From NCBI RefSeq assembly GCF_000183425.1, contig NC_014759.1:558001-622000 (forward strand): a stretch of DNA of 64,000 bases. The letters run 5' to 3'. Below are positions 51,921-59,857 of this stretch, one piece after another; position 1 is the stretch's first letter; every line of letters begins with the position of its first letter. The notes beneath the pieces were generated by a model. That model saw only the letters and a list, made by a program, of their open reading frames with translations. It searched no databases and was not told the DNA's origin. The translations under genes were made by a program, and so were the position numbers. This DNA comes from Marivirga tractuosa DSM 4126 (GTDB taxonomy: Bacteria > Bacteroidota > Bacteroidia > Cytophagales > Cyclobacteriaceae).

Positions 51921-51989
51921 TTACCAAAATTTACGGATAACAAATTAATAGACAGCAAAGAAGCAAATAATGGAATCTAAAAAAAAATT

Positions 51990-52664
51990 CTATTCGAAGG
52001 TTCTCATCATTCTAACAGTCTTGCCAAATTCTATCTCTTGAAGACCAAGACATTCTGTATCTCGACAAAATTCAATCTGAGAAGAAATTCTATAAATCAG
52101 GCCTACATTAGCGGCATATACTTCTATCCTTTGATCATAATTAGCAATTGAATCCTGATTATCCTCCTGAATGATTTGAACAGTGTTTTCAAAAGTCGAA
52201 TCCGCCAGATCATAAGATTGAAAGGCTTGCTTGATTGTGAAAATATCCTCTTCTAATGCTGCTGGTATTCCATTCCAATTTTCACCCTCTGATATTGGAA
52301 AGCTTATTTTCACTTCCTCTGAATTACCTATTTTCACTTGAGCCAATTGAGAAGTACGGGTTTTGACAATGGTAGACGCAATCCTCTTCTCGCCATTCTG
52401 ATCAATTCGATAACGATAACCTTCTAATTTAGTACCTCCATTTATGGGAATTGAATCAGTCCATTCATCTTGAAGAAAATAGCGACTAGTATCAATAGTA
52501 CCGTCATTATTATAGTTGATTTCTTCAACTGCATACCTGTCAATATTTTCAAAATCAAGTGGAAAAAATTGTAGCCCCAAAATCTCTTCATTTGGAGCTA
52601 CAGTTGAGTTTTCACAGGCCGTAAAGCCTATAATGAGACTAAATAGAATTAGATAATGCCTCAT
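51990..52664 (-). CDS. Lipoprotein, unknown
   Basis: A short lipoprotein signal (lipobox Cys17, GFTACENS) precedes a 205-residue beta-rich domain of repeated strand pairs (YRIDQNGEKRIAS, IYRISSQIEFCRD). No family is recognised. It begins 26 bp before the end of mnmA in another frame, so it is likely co-transcribed with mnmA; two Cys near the C-terminus (CRDTEC) could form a disulfide. Confidence 0.7.
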   Translation of the reverse strand: MRHYLILFSLIIGFTACENSTVAPNEEILGLQFFPLDFENIDRYAVEEINYNNDGTIDTSRYFLQDEWTDSIPINGGTKLEGYRYRIDQNGEKRIASTIVKTRTSQLAQVKIGNSEEVKISFPISEGENWNGIPAALEEDIFTIKQAFQSYDLADSTFENTVQIIQEDNQDSIANYDQRIEVYAANVGLIYRISSQIEFCRDTECLGLQEIEFGKTVRMMRTFE

Positions 52665-53775
52665 TTTTTAATTTTTGTTGATTAAAGGATGAATGTATCC
52701 AGCCACCGCCTATAACATCATCACCTTCATAAAAAACAGCGGCTTGCCCTGGAGCAATTGCCGGAACACCATTTCCAAAAAATACTTTCATGGTATCTCC
52801 TACTTGCTCGATTACAGCTGGAGCGCCATCATCATTATATCGGACTTTGGTTACGGTATCTAATCGGTCTTCTAAAGACGTATATTTACTCATCACCAAA
52901 TTTTTGACGTACATTCCATCTCTAGATAATTCATCGAAAGTGCCTAAAACCACTCTGTTTTTATCTTTCTGAATTTCAGTTACATAAACTGGATATCCGA
53001 GTGCAATTCCTAAGCCTTTTCTTTGCCCTACAGTGTAGAATGGATATCCTTCGTGAGTCCCAACAACAGTACCATCTTCTAATACAAATTCACCGCCTTT
53101 AACCTCTTCTTCTAATCCTTCCACTCTTCTCTTTAAAAATCCTCTGTAGTCGTTATCCGGCACAAAACAGATTTCATAAGATTCTGATTTATTAACCAAT
53201 TCATAGAATCCTTTATCTTCCGCCATTTTGCGAATTTCGGGTTTAGTTAAATCACCAAGTGGTAAAATGGTTCGGCTTAAGCTTTCCTGAGAAACACCCC
53301 AAAGCGCATAGGATTGATCTTTATTTAAGTCTTTACCTCTGGAAATGATATATCGTCCGTTTTCTTCACGCACTTTTGCATAATGACCAGTTGCTATGTA
53401 ATCGCACCCCAGCTTATCTGCCCTACGCAATAATGAATCCCATTTAATGTGCGTATTGCATAAAACACATGGATTTGGTGTTCTTCCTGCCAAATATTCA
53501 TCCGTAAAATGATCGATTACATAATCGCCAAATTCTTCCCGGATATCCAAAATGTAATGAGGAAAACCCAAATTTACTGCTAAGTTTCGGGCATCGTTAA
53601 TGGAATCAAGGCTACAACAGCCTGTTTCCTTTTTGGAACTACCTGATGAGGCATAATCCCAGGTTTTCATAGTCATACCAATGACTTCATAACCTTGTTC
53701 ATGTAACAGAACGGCTGCCAATGAGCTGTCAATTCCACCGCTCATGGCTACTAATACTCTTCCTTTTTTGCTCAT
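52639..53775 (-). CDS. mnmA: tRNA 2-thiouridylase MnmA
   Basis: This 378-residue ATP pyrophosphatase has the PP-loop SGGIDSS (12-18), the catalytic Cys pair in NPCVLC and SYEICF, and the C-terminal beta domain ending in GEG-like EGDDVIGGGWI. It thiolates U34 of tRNAs for Lys, Glu and Gln. Length and motifs are normal. It is followed in a 26-bp overlap by a lipoprotein gene. Confidence 0.96.
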   Translation of the reverse strand: MSKKGRVLVAMSGGIDSSLAAVLLHEQGYEVIGMTMKTWDYASSGSSKKETGCCSLDSINDARNLAVNLGFPHYILDIREEFGDYVIDHFTDEYLAGRTPNPCVLCNTHIKWDSLLRRADKLGCDYIATGHYAKVREENGRYIISRGKDLNKDQSYALWGVSQESLSRTILPLGDLTKPEIRKMAEDKGFYELVNKSESYEICFVPDNDYRGFLKRRVEGLEEEVKGGEFVLEDGTVVGTHEGYPFYTVGQRKGLGIALGYPVYVTEIQKDKNRVVLGTFDELSRDGMYVKNLVMSKYTSLEDRLDTVTKVRYNDDGAPAVIEQVGDTMKVFFGNGVPAIAPGQAAVFYEGDDVIGGGWIHSSFNQQKLKNEALSNSI

Positions 53776-53976
53776 AATTCACGTTTTCACAGGATTCACA
53801 GTCCTGCTTTGGTGACACATTTATTTCTTTTTTGCCAACAATTTTTGCTGGTATAAAGTGCAAAGTTAATGAGAAAATAAATAAATCGTTAAATGATTAA
53901 GATTTATCGATGAAAATAAAACCAAAGTGATGATTTACACCGTTTATGTAGGTACATTTAAAATATAATTATTTAC

Positions 53977-54561
53977 ATGACACTACGTTCCACAGCATTA
54001 GCTCCATTATTTAACAAAAAAGATATTTTTGGTAGACAAATAAACCTAGAGGACTATAAAGATAAGAAATTATTAATCGGGTTTTTCAGACATGCAGGAT
54101 GTCCATTTTGTAATTTACGAGTACACGCCCTAACCAAAGTTCATGAAAAATTGAAAGCTAAAGGGCTTGAAATGATTTTCTTTTTTGAATCTAAAGAAAG
54201 TGTTCTATTAAGAAGCTCATTTCACCAGGAAGTTTCTCCTATTCCTTTAATATCTGATCCGGAGAAAGAGATTTATGCAAAATATGGATTGGAAGAATCA
54301 AAATCTATTTCTACAAAAAGCCATATCACAAGTTTTATACAAACCGCAATTAAAGCAAAGTTGAAAGGTGTTCCAATGAATATGCCAGAGGAGCAAGAAT
54401 CACTTAATACGATTCCTGCTGAGTTTTTGGTTGATAAAGGTTTAAAGCTGAGAAAATTACACTATTCCAAAAGCTTAACTGACCGTCTAGATATCGATTT
54501 AATTGAAAAATTTGCTGACGATAGTAGTATTTTTGATAATCACGATAAGGAAGCAGCTTAG
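53977..54561 (+). CDS. Peroxiredoxin-like (AhpC/TSA) protein
   Basis: This 194-residue thioredoxin-fold protein has a CxxC-like CPFC (42-45, in RHAGCPFCNLRV), FFESKESVL and IPLISDPEKEIYAKYGL, matching the AhpC/TSA redoxin branch sometimes called peroxiredoxin-like family protein. It probably reduces peroxides or disulfides. It stands alone; the 210 bp downstream shows no gene. Confidence 0.82.
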   Translation: MTLRSTALAPLFNKKDIFGRQINLEDYKDKKLLIGFFRHAGCPFCNLRVHALTKVHEKLKAKGLEMIFFFESKESVLLRSSFHQEVSPIPLISDPEKEIYAKYGLEESKSISTKSHITSFIQTAIKAKLKGVPMNMPEEQESLNTIPAEFLVDKGLKLRKLHYSKSLTDRLDIDLIEKFADDSSIFDNHDKEAA

Positions 54562-54775
54562 TATCCGGCTTCTATCCGTGTATAAATCGATTTTCAAGAT
54601 ATTTTGCTTTAGACTCATTGACGAGGATATGATGGTTCCACTTGTTGATTCGTTTTTCCGAAGACAAGATGAAACCGTCATGCTTTAAATAACACAGTAG
54701 CAGATTAGAAAGACCACCTGTGACCTTAATAATTATTCATTCCCAATATTTTCCTTAACTTTTGGCAAAAAACGA

Positions 54776-55987
54776 ATGCTAAAGAAATTAAGGCAATTGG
54801 GACCTGGAATGATTGTGGCTGCAGCTTTCATAGGTCCAGGAACAGTTACTACTGCAAGTATGGCAGGCGCAGGTTACGGATACACCCTGCTATGGGCTAT
54901 GCTGTTTTCAATTCTTGCTACGATTATTTTACAAGAAATGACGGCTCGTCTTGGCACACAAGCTAAAATGGGATTGGGTCAAGCTATTCGTTATAAATCA
55001 ACCAACAAATTTTTAAAATATTTAAGCTTTGGCTTAGTTATAAGTGCCATTGTGATTGGGAATGCCGCATACGAATCAGGAAATTTGGCTGGAGCCGTAA
55101 TGGGTTTTGAGGATTTCCCTCCAATTTTCGGAATCAATTCTCTACTTTTATTAATAGGGATTACGGCTTTTATTCTTCTCTTTCTAGGAAAGTATAAATA
55201 TATAGAACGCTTTTTGATACTATTGGTAAGTATAATGGGTGTAGTTTTCATTCTCGCAGCAGTGCTTCTACATCCTTCAATAATTGAAATCTTAAAAGGA
55301 CTTTTCATCCCTGTTATACCCGAAAAAGCTGGATTAATGGTGATGGGATTAATCGGTACTACGGTAGTTCCTTATAATTTATTTCTTCATGCATCAGCAA
55401 CTAAAACCAAATGGAAAAATGGAGATTCATTAAATCTATCCAGACTAGATACTATTCTATCGGTTAGTTTAGGTGGATTGATTACAATGGCAATCATGAT
55501 TACTTCAGCCGTTGCTTTTCAAGACAGTCCTCAAGAAATTGATGGAATTGAAGCTCTTGGAGAACAATTGAAGCCAATTTTAGGTGATTGGTCTACTTAC
55601 TTCATTGCATTTGGATTCTTAGCAGCTGGATTTTCTTCTAGCATTACTGCTCCATTGGCTGCAGCTTTCGCAACATCGGAAATTTTAGATTGGAAAGATG
55701 GCTTAAGCAATAAGAAATTTAAAATGGTTTGGGCATTTGTTTTGTTAACGGGGATTATTATCGCTTCATTGGGAATAAGACCTACTTCCTTAATTCTTTT
55801 TGCTCAAGTGGCTAATGGTTTACTGCTACCTATTTTAGCGATCTATTTGATATGGATTGTTAATGACAAAGCATTAATGGGAAAACATGTTAATACAAAA
55901 CTCATTAATGTAATAGGCGTTGTTGTGATTGTGGTCACTTTCTTATTAGGTTTAAAGAGTATAATTTCAGCATTCGAAATCATTTAA
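54776..55987 (+). CDS. Nramp-like transporter of the oxoprolinase operon (YcsG type)
   Basis: This 403-residue protein has about eleven membrane helices and the Nramp fold signature GTTVVPYNLFLHAS (194-207). The metal-binding residues of true Nramp proteins are missing: the helix-1 DPGN is GPGT (20-23) and the helix-6 Met of MPHN is replaced in VVPYN. It lies 8 bp before pxpA. A similar gene, ycsG, accompanies these genes in Bacillus subtilis. It is therefore more likely to import 5-oxoproline or a related compound than manganese or iron. That substrate is inferred from context. Confidence 0.85.
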   Translation: MLKKLRQLGPGMIVAAAFIGPGTVTTASMAGAGYGYTLLWAMLFSILATIILQEMTARLGTQAKMGLGQAIRYKSTNKFLKYLSFGLVISAIVIGNAAYESGNLAGAVMGFEDFPPIFGINSLLLLIGITAFILLFLGKYKYIERFLILLVSIMGVVFILAAVLLHPSIIEILKGLFIPVIPEKAGLMVMGLIGTTVVPYNLFLHASATKTKWKNGDSLNLSRLDTILSVSLGGLITMAIMITSAVAFQDSPQEIDGIEALGEQLKPILGDWSTYFIAFGFLAAGFSSSITAPLAAAFATSEILDWKDGLSNKKFKMVWAFVLLTGIIIASLGIRPTSLILFAQVANGLLLPILAIYLIWIVNDKALMGKHVNTKLINVIGVVVIVVTFLLGLKSIISAFEII

Positions 55988-55995
55988 TCTAAACG

Positions 55996-56751
55996 ATGGA
56001 TTCAATAGACATTAATTGCGATTTAGGGGAAAGTTTTGGTCAATTTATAATGGGAAATGACGATTCGGTTTTTCCTTATATAAGCTCCTGTAATATAGCC
56101 TGCGGTTTTCATGGTGGTGATCCTTTGCATATGGAAAATACTATTAAAAAAGCGCTTAATCATGATGTTCAAATTGGAGCTCATCCCTCCTATCCTGATT
56201 TAGCTGGCTTTGGTAGGAGAAAAATCATCTTATCGACTGATGAACTCAAAGCAGCAGTTAAATATCAAATTGCAGCTTTGCAGGGAATGGTTAAAAGTCT
56301 AGGCGGAGAATTAAAGTATGTAAAAGCACATGGTGCTTTATATAATACCATTGCCCATGATATGACTGAGGCCGAAGTATTTTTAACTGCAGTTAATGAA
56401 ATAAACCCCAACCTAGCCATAATGGGATTGGCTGGAAGTCCCTTTGAAGAATTCACACGAAAATTTGGTTTTAATTTTATAAAAGAAGGGTTTTTAGATC
56501 GAAAATACCAAGATGATGGTAGTTTAATGCCCAGAAAGGAAGAAGGTGCAGTTTTGCAATCAGTGCAGGAAAGCTTAAATCAGTTTAAAATGATTTCTGA
56601 AAATGAAAAAGTTGGAACAGCCAGTGGAAAGTTAATACCTATGAAAGTTGATAGCTTATGTATTCATGGGGATAATCCCCTTGCCGAGGAAATCTTAAGA
56701 AAAATTAAGCATTCAAATGATTTTATCAATGTTAAATCTTTTCAACTATGA
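55996..56751 (+). CDS. pxpA: 5-oxoprolinase subunit A (PxpA, LamB/YcsF family)
   Basis: This 251-residue protein begins IDINCDLGESFG and has CNIACGFHGGDP, GAHPSYPDLAGFGRR and KAHGALYN, the metal-binding signature of the LamB/YcsF family. With PxpB and PxpC it uses ATP to open 5-oxoproline to glutamate, clearing a damage product of glutamine and glutamate. The next gene overlaps by ATGA. Confidence 0.96.
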   Translation: MDSIDINCDLGESFGQFIMGNDDSVFPYISSCNIACGFHGGDPLHMENTIKKALNHDVQIGAHPSYPDLAGFGRRKIILSTDELKAAVKYQIAALQGMVKSLGGELKYVKAHGALYNTIAHDMTEAEVFLTAVNEINPNLAIMGLAGSPFEEFTRKFGFNFIKEGFLDRKYQDDGSLMPRKEEGAVLQSVQESLNQFKMISENEKVGTASGKLIPMKVDSLCIHGDNPLAEEILRKIKHSNDFINVKSFQL

Positions 56752-57422
56752 TGGATATTCGACCTTATGGTGATTCTGCTTTGCTTATTAATTTTGAGCA
56801 AAAAATAGATCATGATATTCATGAATTAGTAAAGGCATACTTTAATTCAATTGCTGAAATTGACGGAGTAATTTATCAAATCCCTGCATATTGCTCCATT
56901 ACTGTAGTGTTTGATAAAAAAAATATTGAATACTACAATTTGAAATCAAAGATTGAAAATACCACAATTCAGTCTGGAACTATTGAACAAAATATTGCAC
57001 CAATTGAAATTCCTGTTTGCTATGAGTCAGAATTTGCACCAGATTTAGAGTCTCTTGCCAAGGATATTGATTTAAGTCCTGATCAAATTATTTCACTTCA
57101 CACATCAACAACTTACGATGTATTTATGATGGGCTTTCTTCCAGGATTTCCATATTTAGGTCAACTTCCAGCGCAATTAGAATGTAAAAGAAAAGCTGTT
57201 CCAAGAAAGCTGGTTTCAGCTGGAAGTGTGGGCATAGCAGGTAAACAAACTGGGATTTATCCCTTAGATGCTCCAGGAGGATGGCAATTAATTGGCCAAA
57301 CTCCACTTAAAATCTTTGATGCACTTGCAGAAGAAAGCTTCCTAATGAAAATGGGGGACAAAGTGAAGTTTAAATCAATAAGTGCCGAAACCTTTAACAA
57401 AATACAGAAAGATGGCAAATGA
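56748..57422 (+). CDS. pxpB: 5-oxoprolinase subunit B (PxpB/KipI)
   Basis: This 224-residue protein has the KipI pattern: IRPYGDSALLINF at the start, FMMGFLPGFPYLGQLP (about 126-141) and GSVGIAGKQTGIYPLDAPGGW (region 161-181). It forms the carboxylase-like core with PxpC. It overlaps pxpA by 4 bp and pxpC by 11 bp, so the three are translationally coupled. KipI of Bacillus was once called a kinase inhibitor, but the oxoprolinase role is now established for the set. Confidence 0.95.
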   Translation: MMDIRPYGDSALLINFEQKIDHDIHELVKAYFNSIAEIDGVIYQIPAYCSITVVFDKKNIEYYNLKSKIENTTIQSGTIEQNIAPIEIPVCYESEFAPDLESLAKDIDLSPDQIISLHTSTTYDVFMMGFLPGFPYLGQLPAQLECKRKAVPRKLVSAGSVGIAGKQTGIYPLDAPGGWQLIGQTPLKIFDALAEESFLMKMGDKVKFKSISAETFNKIQKDGK

Positions 57423-58287
57423 ATTGATTTTAACGTTTCTTAAAGCAGGGCTGCATACGACCCTACAAGATGAAGGAAGAGTGGGCTCCCAAAACTTAGG
57501 CGTTCCTGTTGGGGGTGCGCTGGACAGCACTTCGGCTAAAATGGCAAATCATTTAGTGGGGAATAAGGGAAACACACCGCTATTAGAAATCACCATGACT
57601 GGCCCTGAGATTTTGTTTGATTCTGATGCATTAATTGCCCTTACTGGTGCCCCATTCGAGCTGTATTGTGATGAAAAGGTAATTGAAAACAATACTCCCA
57701 TTTATATCAAAGGTGGTTCAGTCATTAAGTTTGGGAAAATAAAATCTGGATGTCGAGCTTATTTAGCAGTAGCAGGAAACTGGAAAGCAACAAAATGGCA
57801 AGGGAGTGTCAGTCCCATATTGCAACTAAATGAAGCAACCCCAGATAGCTTAATAAAAAAAGGTTCTAAAATACAAATTGAATCTTCATTATTAAACAAA
57901 ACAGGAAGTTGGGATAAAAATAGACATACACCCATCATTGCACATAGAGTAAGATTAAGAGTTAAACCAGGACCAGAGTTTGAGAGTATTTCTAGAACTG
58001 CAATAGCCAAGTTTTTTGGGCAAGGCCATAAAATTTCTCAAGATGCCAACAGAATGGGCTACAGATTAACTACAGAATTAATATCAGAGGAGGAAAGAGA
58101 AGAAATGATATCTTCGGGTATTGTCCCAGGAACTATCCAAATTACGGGAAGTGGTCAACCTATTATTCTTTTGAATGATGCCCAAACTACGGGAGGATAC
58201 CCAAGAATTGCTAATATTCTATCTGAAGATATGGATCAGTTAGCTCAGCTTAAGCCTGGAGATGAGATTTGGTTTAGCATTGAATAG
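57412..58287 (+). CDS. pxpC: 5-oxoprolinase subunit C (PxpC/KipA)
   Basis: This 291-residue protein has the KipA features LHTTLQDEGRVGSQNLGVPVGG (region 13-34), ITMTGPEILFD and a C-terminal GIVPGTIQITGSGQPIIL and TTGGYPRIA. The ATG at 57412 is chosen; a GTG ten codons earlier would extend the overlap with pxpB. It completes the 5-oxoprolinase and is the last gene of the operon. Confidence 0.95.
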   Translation: MANELILTFLKAGLHTTLQDEGRVGSQNLGVPVGGALDSTSAKMANHLVGNKGNTPLLEITMTGPEILFDSDALIALTGAPFELYCDEKVIENNTPIYIKGGSVIKFGKIKSGCRAYLAVAGNWKATKWQGSVSPILQLNEATPDSLIKKGSKIQIESSLLNKTGSWDKNRHTPIIAHRVRLRVKPGPEFESISRTAIAKFFGQGHKISQDANRMGYRLTTELISEEEREEMISSGIVPGTIQITGSGQPIILLNDAQTTGGYPRIANILSEDMDQLAQLKPGDEIWFSIE

Positions 58288-58351
58288 CCCCACAATTAAG
58301 CTCAGGAATGAATTAATTCCCTTCATCTCCTTAGAAATTTTGAACAAGAAA

Positions 58352-58379
58352 AAACCGCTTTAAAAGAATAAAGCGGTTT
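58352..58379. terminator. Bidirectional terminator after pxpC
   Basis: AAACCGCTTTA (58352-58362) and TAAAGCGGTTT (58369-58379) form a perfect 11-bp stem with a 6-base loop between convergent genes. Confidence 0.85.
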
Positions 58380-58406
58380 GATTAATCAAGTTTATAAAAA
58401 GCTCAA

Positions 58407-58886
58407 TCAAGCACCAGTATCAGCTGGAGCAATTCTTTCCGTAATTTCCTGATATTTAGCTTTCATATCCGGATCTACTGAAAGTGTAGATTTAATTAAT
58501 TTATATTTCTGAGCTCCTAACAATGCTTTTACAGTAGTGTTTAACACTTCCTTCATTGCATCTGTTTTTTCATTCTTTTCTTTGATTATAAGAGCCATAA
58601 ATTCTACTTCAAAATCATTAGCACCTAATGCTCTTAATTTCGCTTCATCATCTCCAGCACTTTTCAATTCACTATATCTATTAGTGTCAAAACCTTCTTG
58701 CGCTTCAATTATTGCTTGGATAGCTGGGCTTACCTCAGCTTTCATTTGCTCAATAACCTGCATAATTAATGCAAAGTTGTACAGATCCTTATCTGTAACT
58801 TCTGAATCTTGCGCCATTACAGCAGTAGAATTTAATAATACTATCGCTGCCAATGCCAACATTCCTTGTCTCACTATTCTTTTCAT
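58407..58886 (-). CDS. Exported helical protein, DUF4168-like
   Basis: A signal peptide (1-25, ends VMAQ) precedes about 134 helical residues with VTDKDLYNFALIMQVIEQM and a second helix pair (YKLIKSTLSVDPDMKAKYQEI). This layout resembles DUF4168-type exported proteins of Bacteroidota and cyanobacteria. The role is unknown. It is a single gene. Confidence 0.6.
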   Translation of the reverse strand: MKRIVRQGMLALAAIVLLNSTAVMAQDSEVTDKDLYNFALIMQVIEQMKAEVSPAIQAIIEAQEGFDTNRYSELKSAGDDEAKLRALGANDFEVEFMALIIKEKNEKTDAMKEVLNTTVKALLGAQKYKLIKSTLSVDPDMKAKYQEITERIAPADTGA

Positions 58887-59002
58887 AATTGTTTTGATAT
58901 TTGATTATTTGAATTGATTACCTATTTTTAAAACCCGAATTAAAGCTTTTTGTTGTCATAAGGCAAATTTTTTCCTTATTTTATGACATAAAAGTAAGAA
59001 AT

Positions 59003-59356
59003 ATGAGAAAAGTAGTCTATTATTTAAGCACTTGTGATACCTGTAAAAAAATTATGGCACAATTAGAGTTAGACGATTTTGATAAAATCGACATTAAAAA
59101 CAACCCACTTACTGAGCCTCAATTACTTGAGTTATATGTTATTACTGAATCTTACGAAGAATTATTTAATAAAAGAGCTATCAAGTTCCGACAAAGAGGA
59201 CTAAATAAGAAGGAACTAAGTGAAAACGATTATAAAAAACTACTTCTGGAAGAATATACTTTTTTGAAAAGACCAGTATTCTTAATTAATGGTGATCTTT
59301 ACGTAGGGAATGCTAAAAAGAATGTCGAACAGCTAAAAGAAAGGATTGGTAAATAG
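59003..59356 (+). CDS. ArsC-family protein (arsenate reductase-like / Spx-like)
   Basis: This 117-residue protein has CDTCKK (10-15) near the N-terminus, and FLKRPVFLINGDLYVGN with the conserved Arg-Pro of ArsC/Spx/YffB proteins. No other arsenic genes are near, so a general thiol role or an Spx-like regulatory role is as likely as arsenate reduction. It is convergent with the LpoB-like gene. Confidence 0.88.
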   Translation: MRKVVYYLSTCDTCKKIMAQLELDDFDKIDIKNNPLTEPQLLELYVITESYEELFNKRAIKFRQRGLNKKELSENDYKKLLLEEYTFLKRPVFLINGDLYVGNAKKNVEQLKERIGK

Positions 59357-59362
59357 TATTTT

Positions 59363-59851
59363 TCAATCCTTAAGATATTTTTTAACAATTGTTTTATCTT
59401 CCCACAAGACATTTTTCTGGATATCGATCAGCTCAGCAACTATGATATAATCAATGTAATTATCATTTTCTGTTACAAATTCCTCTGCAGTGATTTTACC
59501 TCTCAACAAAAATTCAGGCATTTTCTCCGAACGGTTTTCTATTAATTCAACTGATGAGGCTGATTTAGCATATTGTTTAAAATACTTTTCTAGTTGTTCT
59601 CCCCCATTTCTAAAGTTGCCATCAAATTCCAAAATCTCTATTCTAGGCTTCAAGTCATTTTTAGCCTGATATTCTTTAAGCCAAGAGGAAGTAGTAAAAC
59701 TATTAAACAACTCATTTGTAGCAATTTCAGCATCTGTGGTATTCCATCTTCCACTTAAATCGATGTCTTGTTGAGTATCTGTTTTCAAAACTTTCTGAGT
59801 GCTACATGAAATCATTAAAAAGCTAATCAGAAGGAGAAATATATTTTTCAT
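59363..59851 (-). CDS. LpoB-like penicillin-binding-protein activator lipoprotein
   Basis: A lipoprotein signal (lipobox Cys16, LMISCSTQ) is followed by DLSGRWNTTDAEIATNELF and RIEILEFDGNFRNGGEQLEKYF, the pattern of LpoB-like proteins, which are outer-membrane lipoproteins that switch on peptidoglycan synthases. It follows the TonB receptor gene by 6 bp in the same direction, so they may be co-transcribed. Confidence 0.78.
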   Translation of the reverse strand: MKNIFLLLISFLMISCSTQKVLKTDTQQDIDLSGRWNTTDAEIATNELFNSFTTSSWLKEYQAKNDLKPRIEILEFDGNFRNGGEQLEKYFKQYAKSASSVELIENRSEKMPEFLLRGKITAEEFVTENDNYIDYIIVAELIDIQKNVLWEDKTIVKKYLKD

Positions 59852-59857
59852 TATTTT

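Noticed and set aside
54776..55987. Annotation as a manganese/iron transporter mntH
   Set aside because: The helix-1 DPGN and helix-6 Met metal ligands are missing and the gene leads the oxoprolinase operon.
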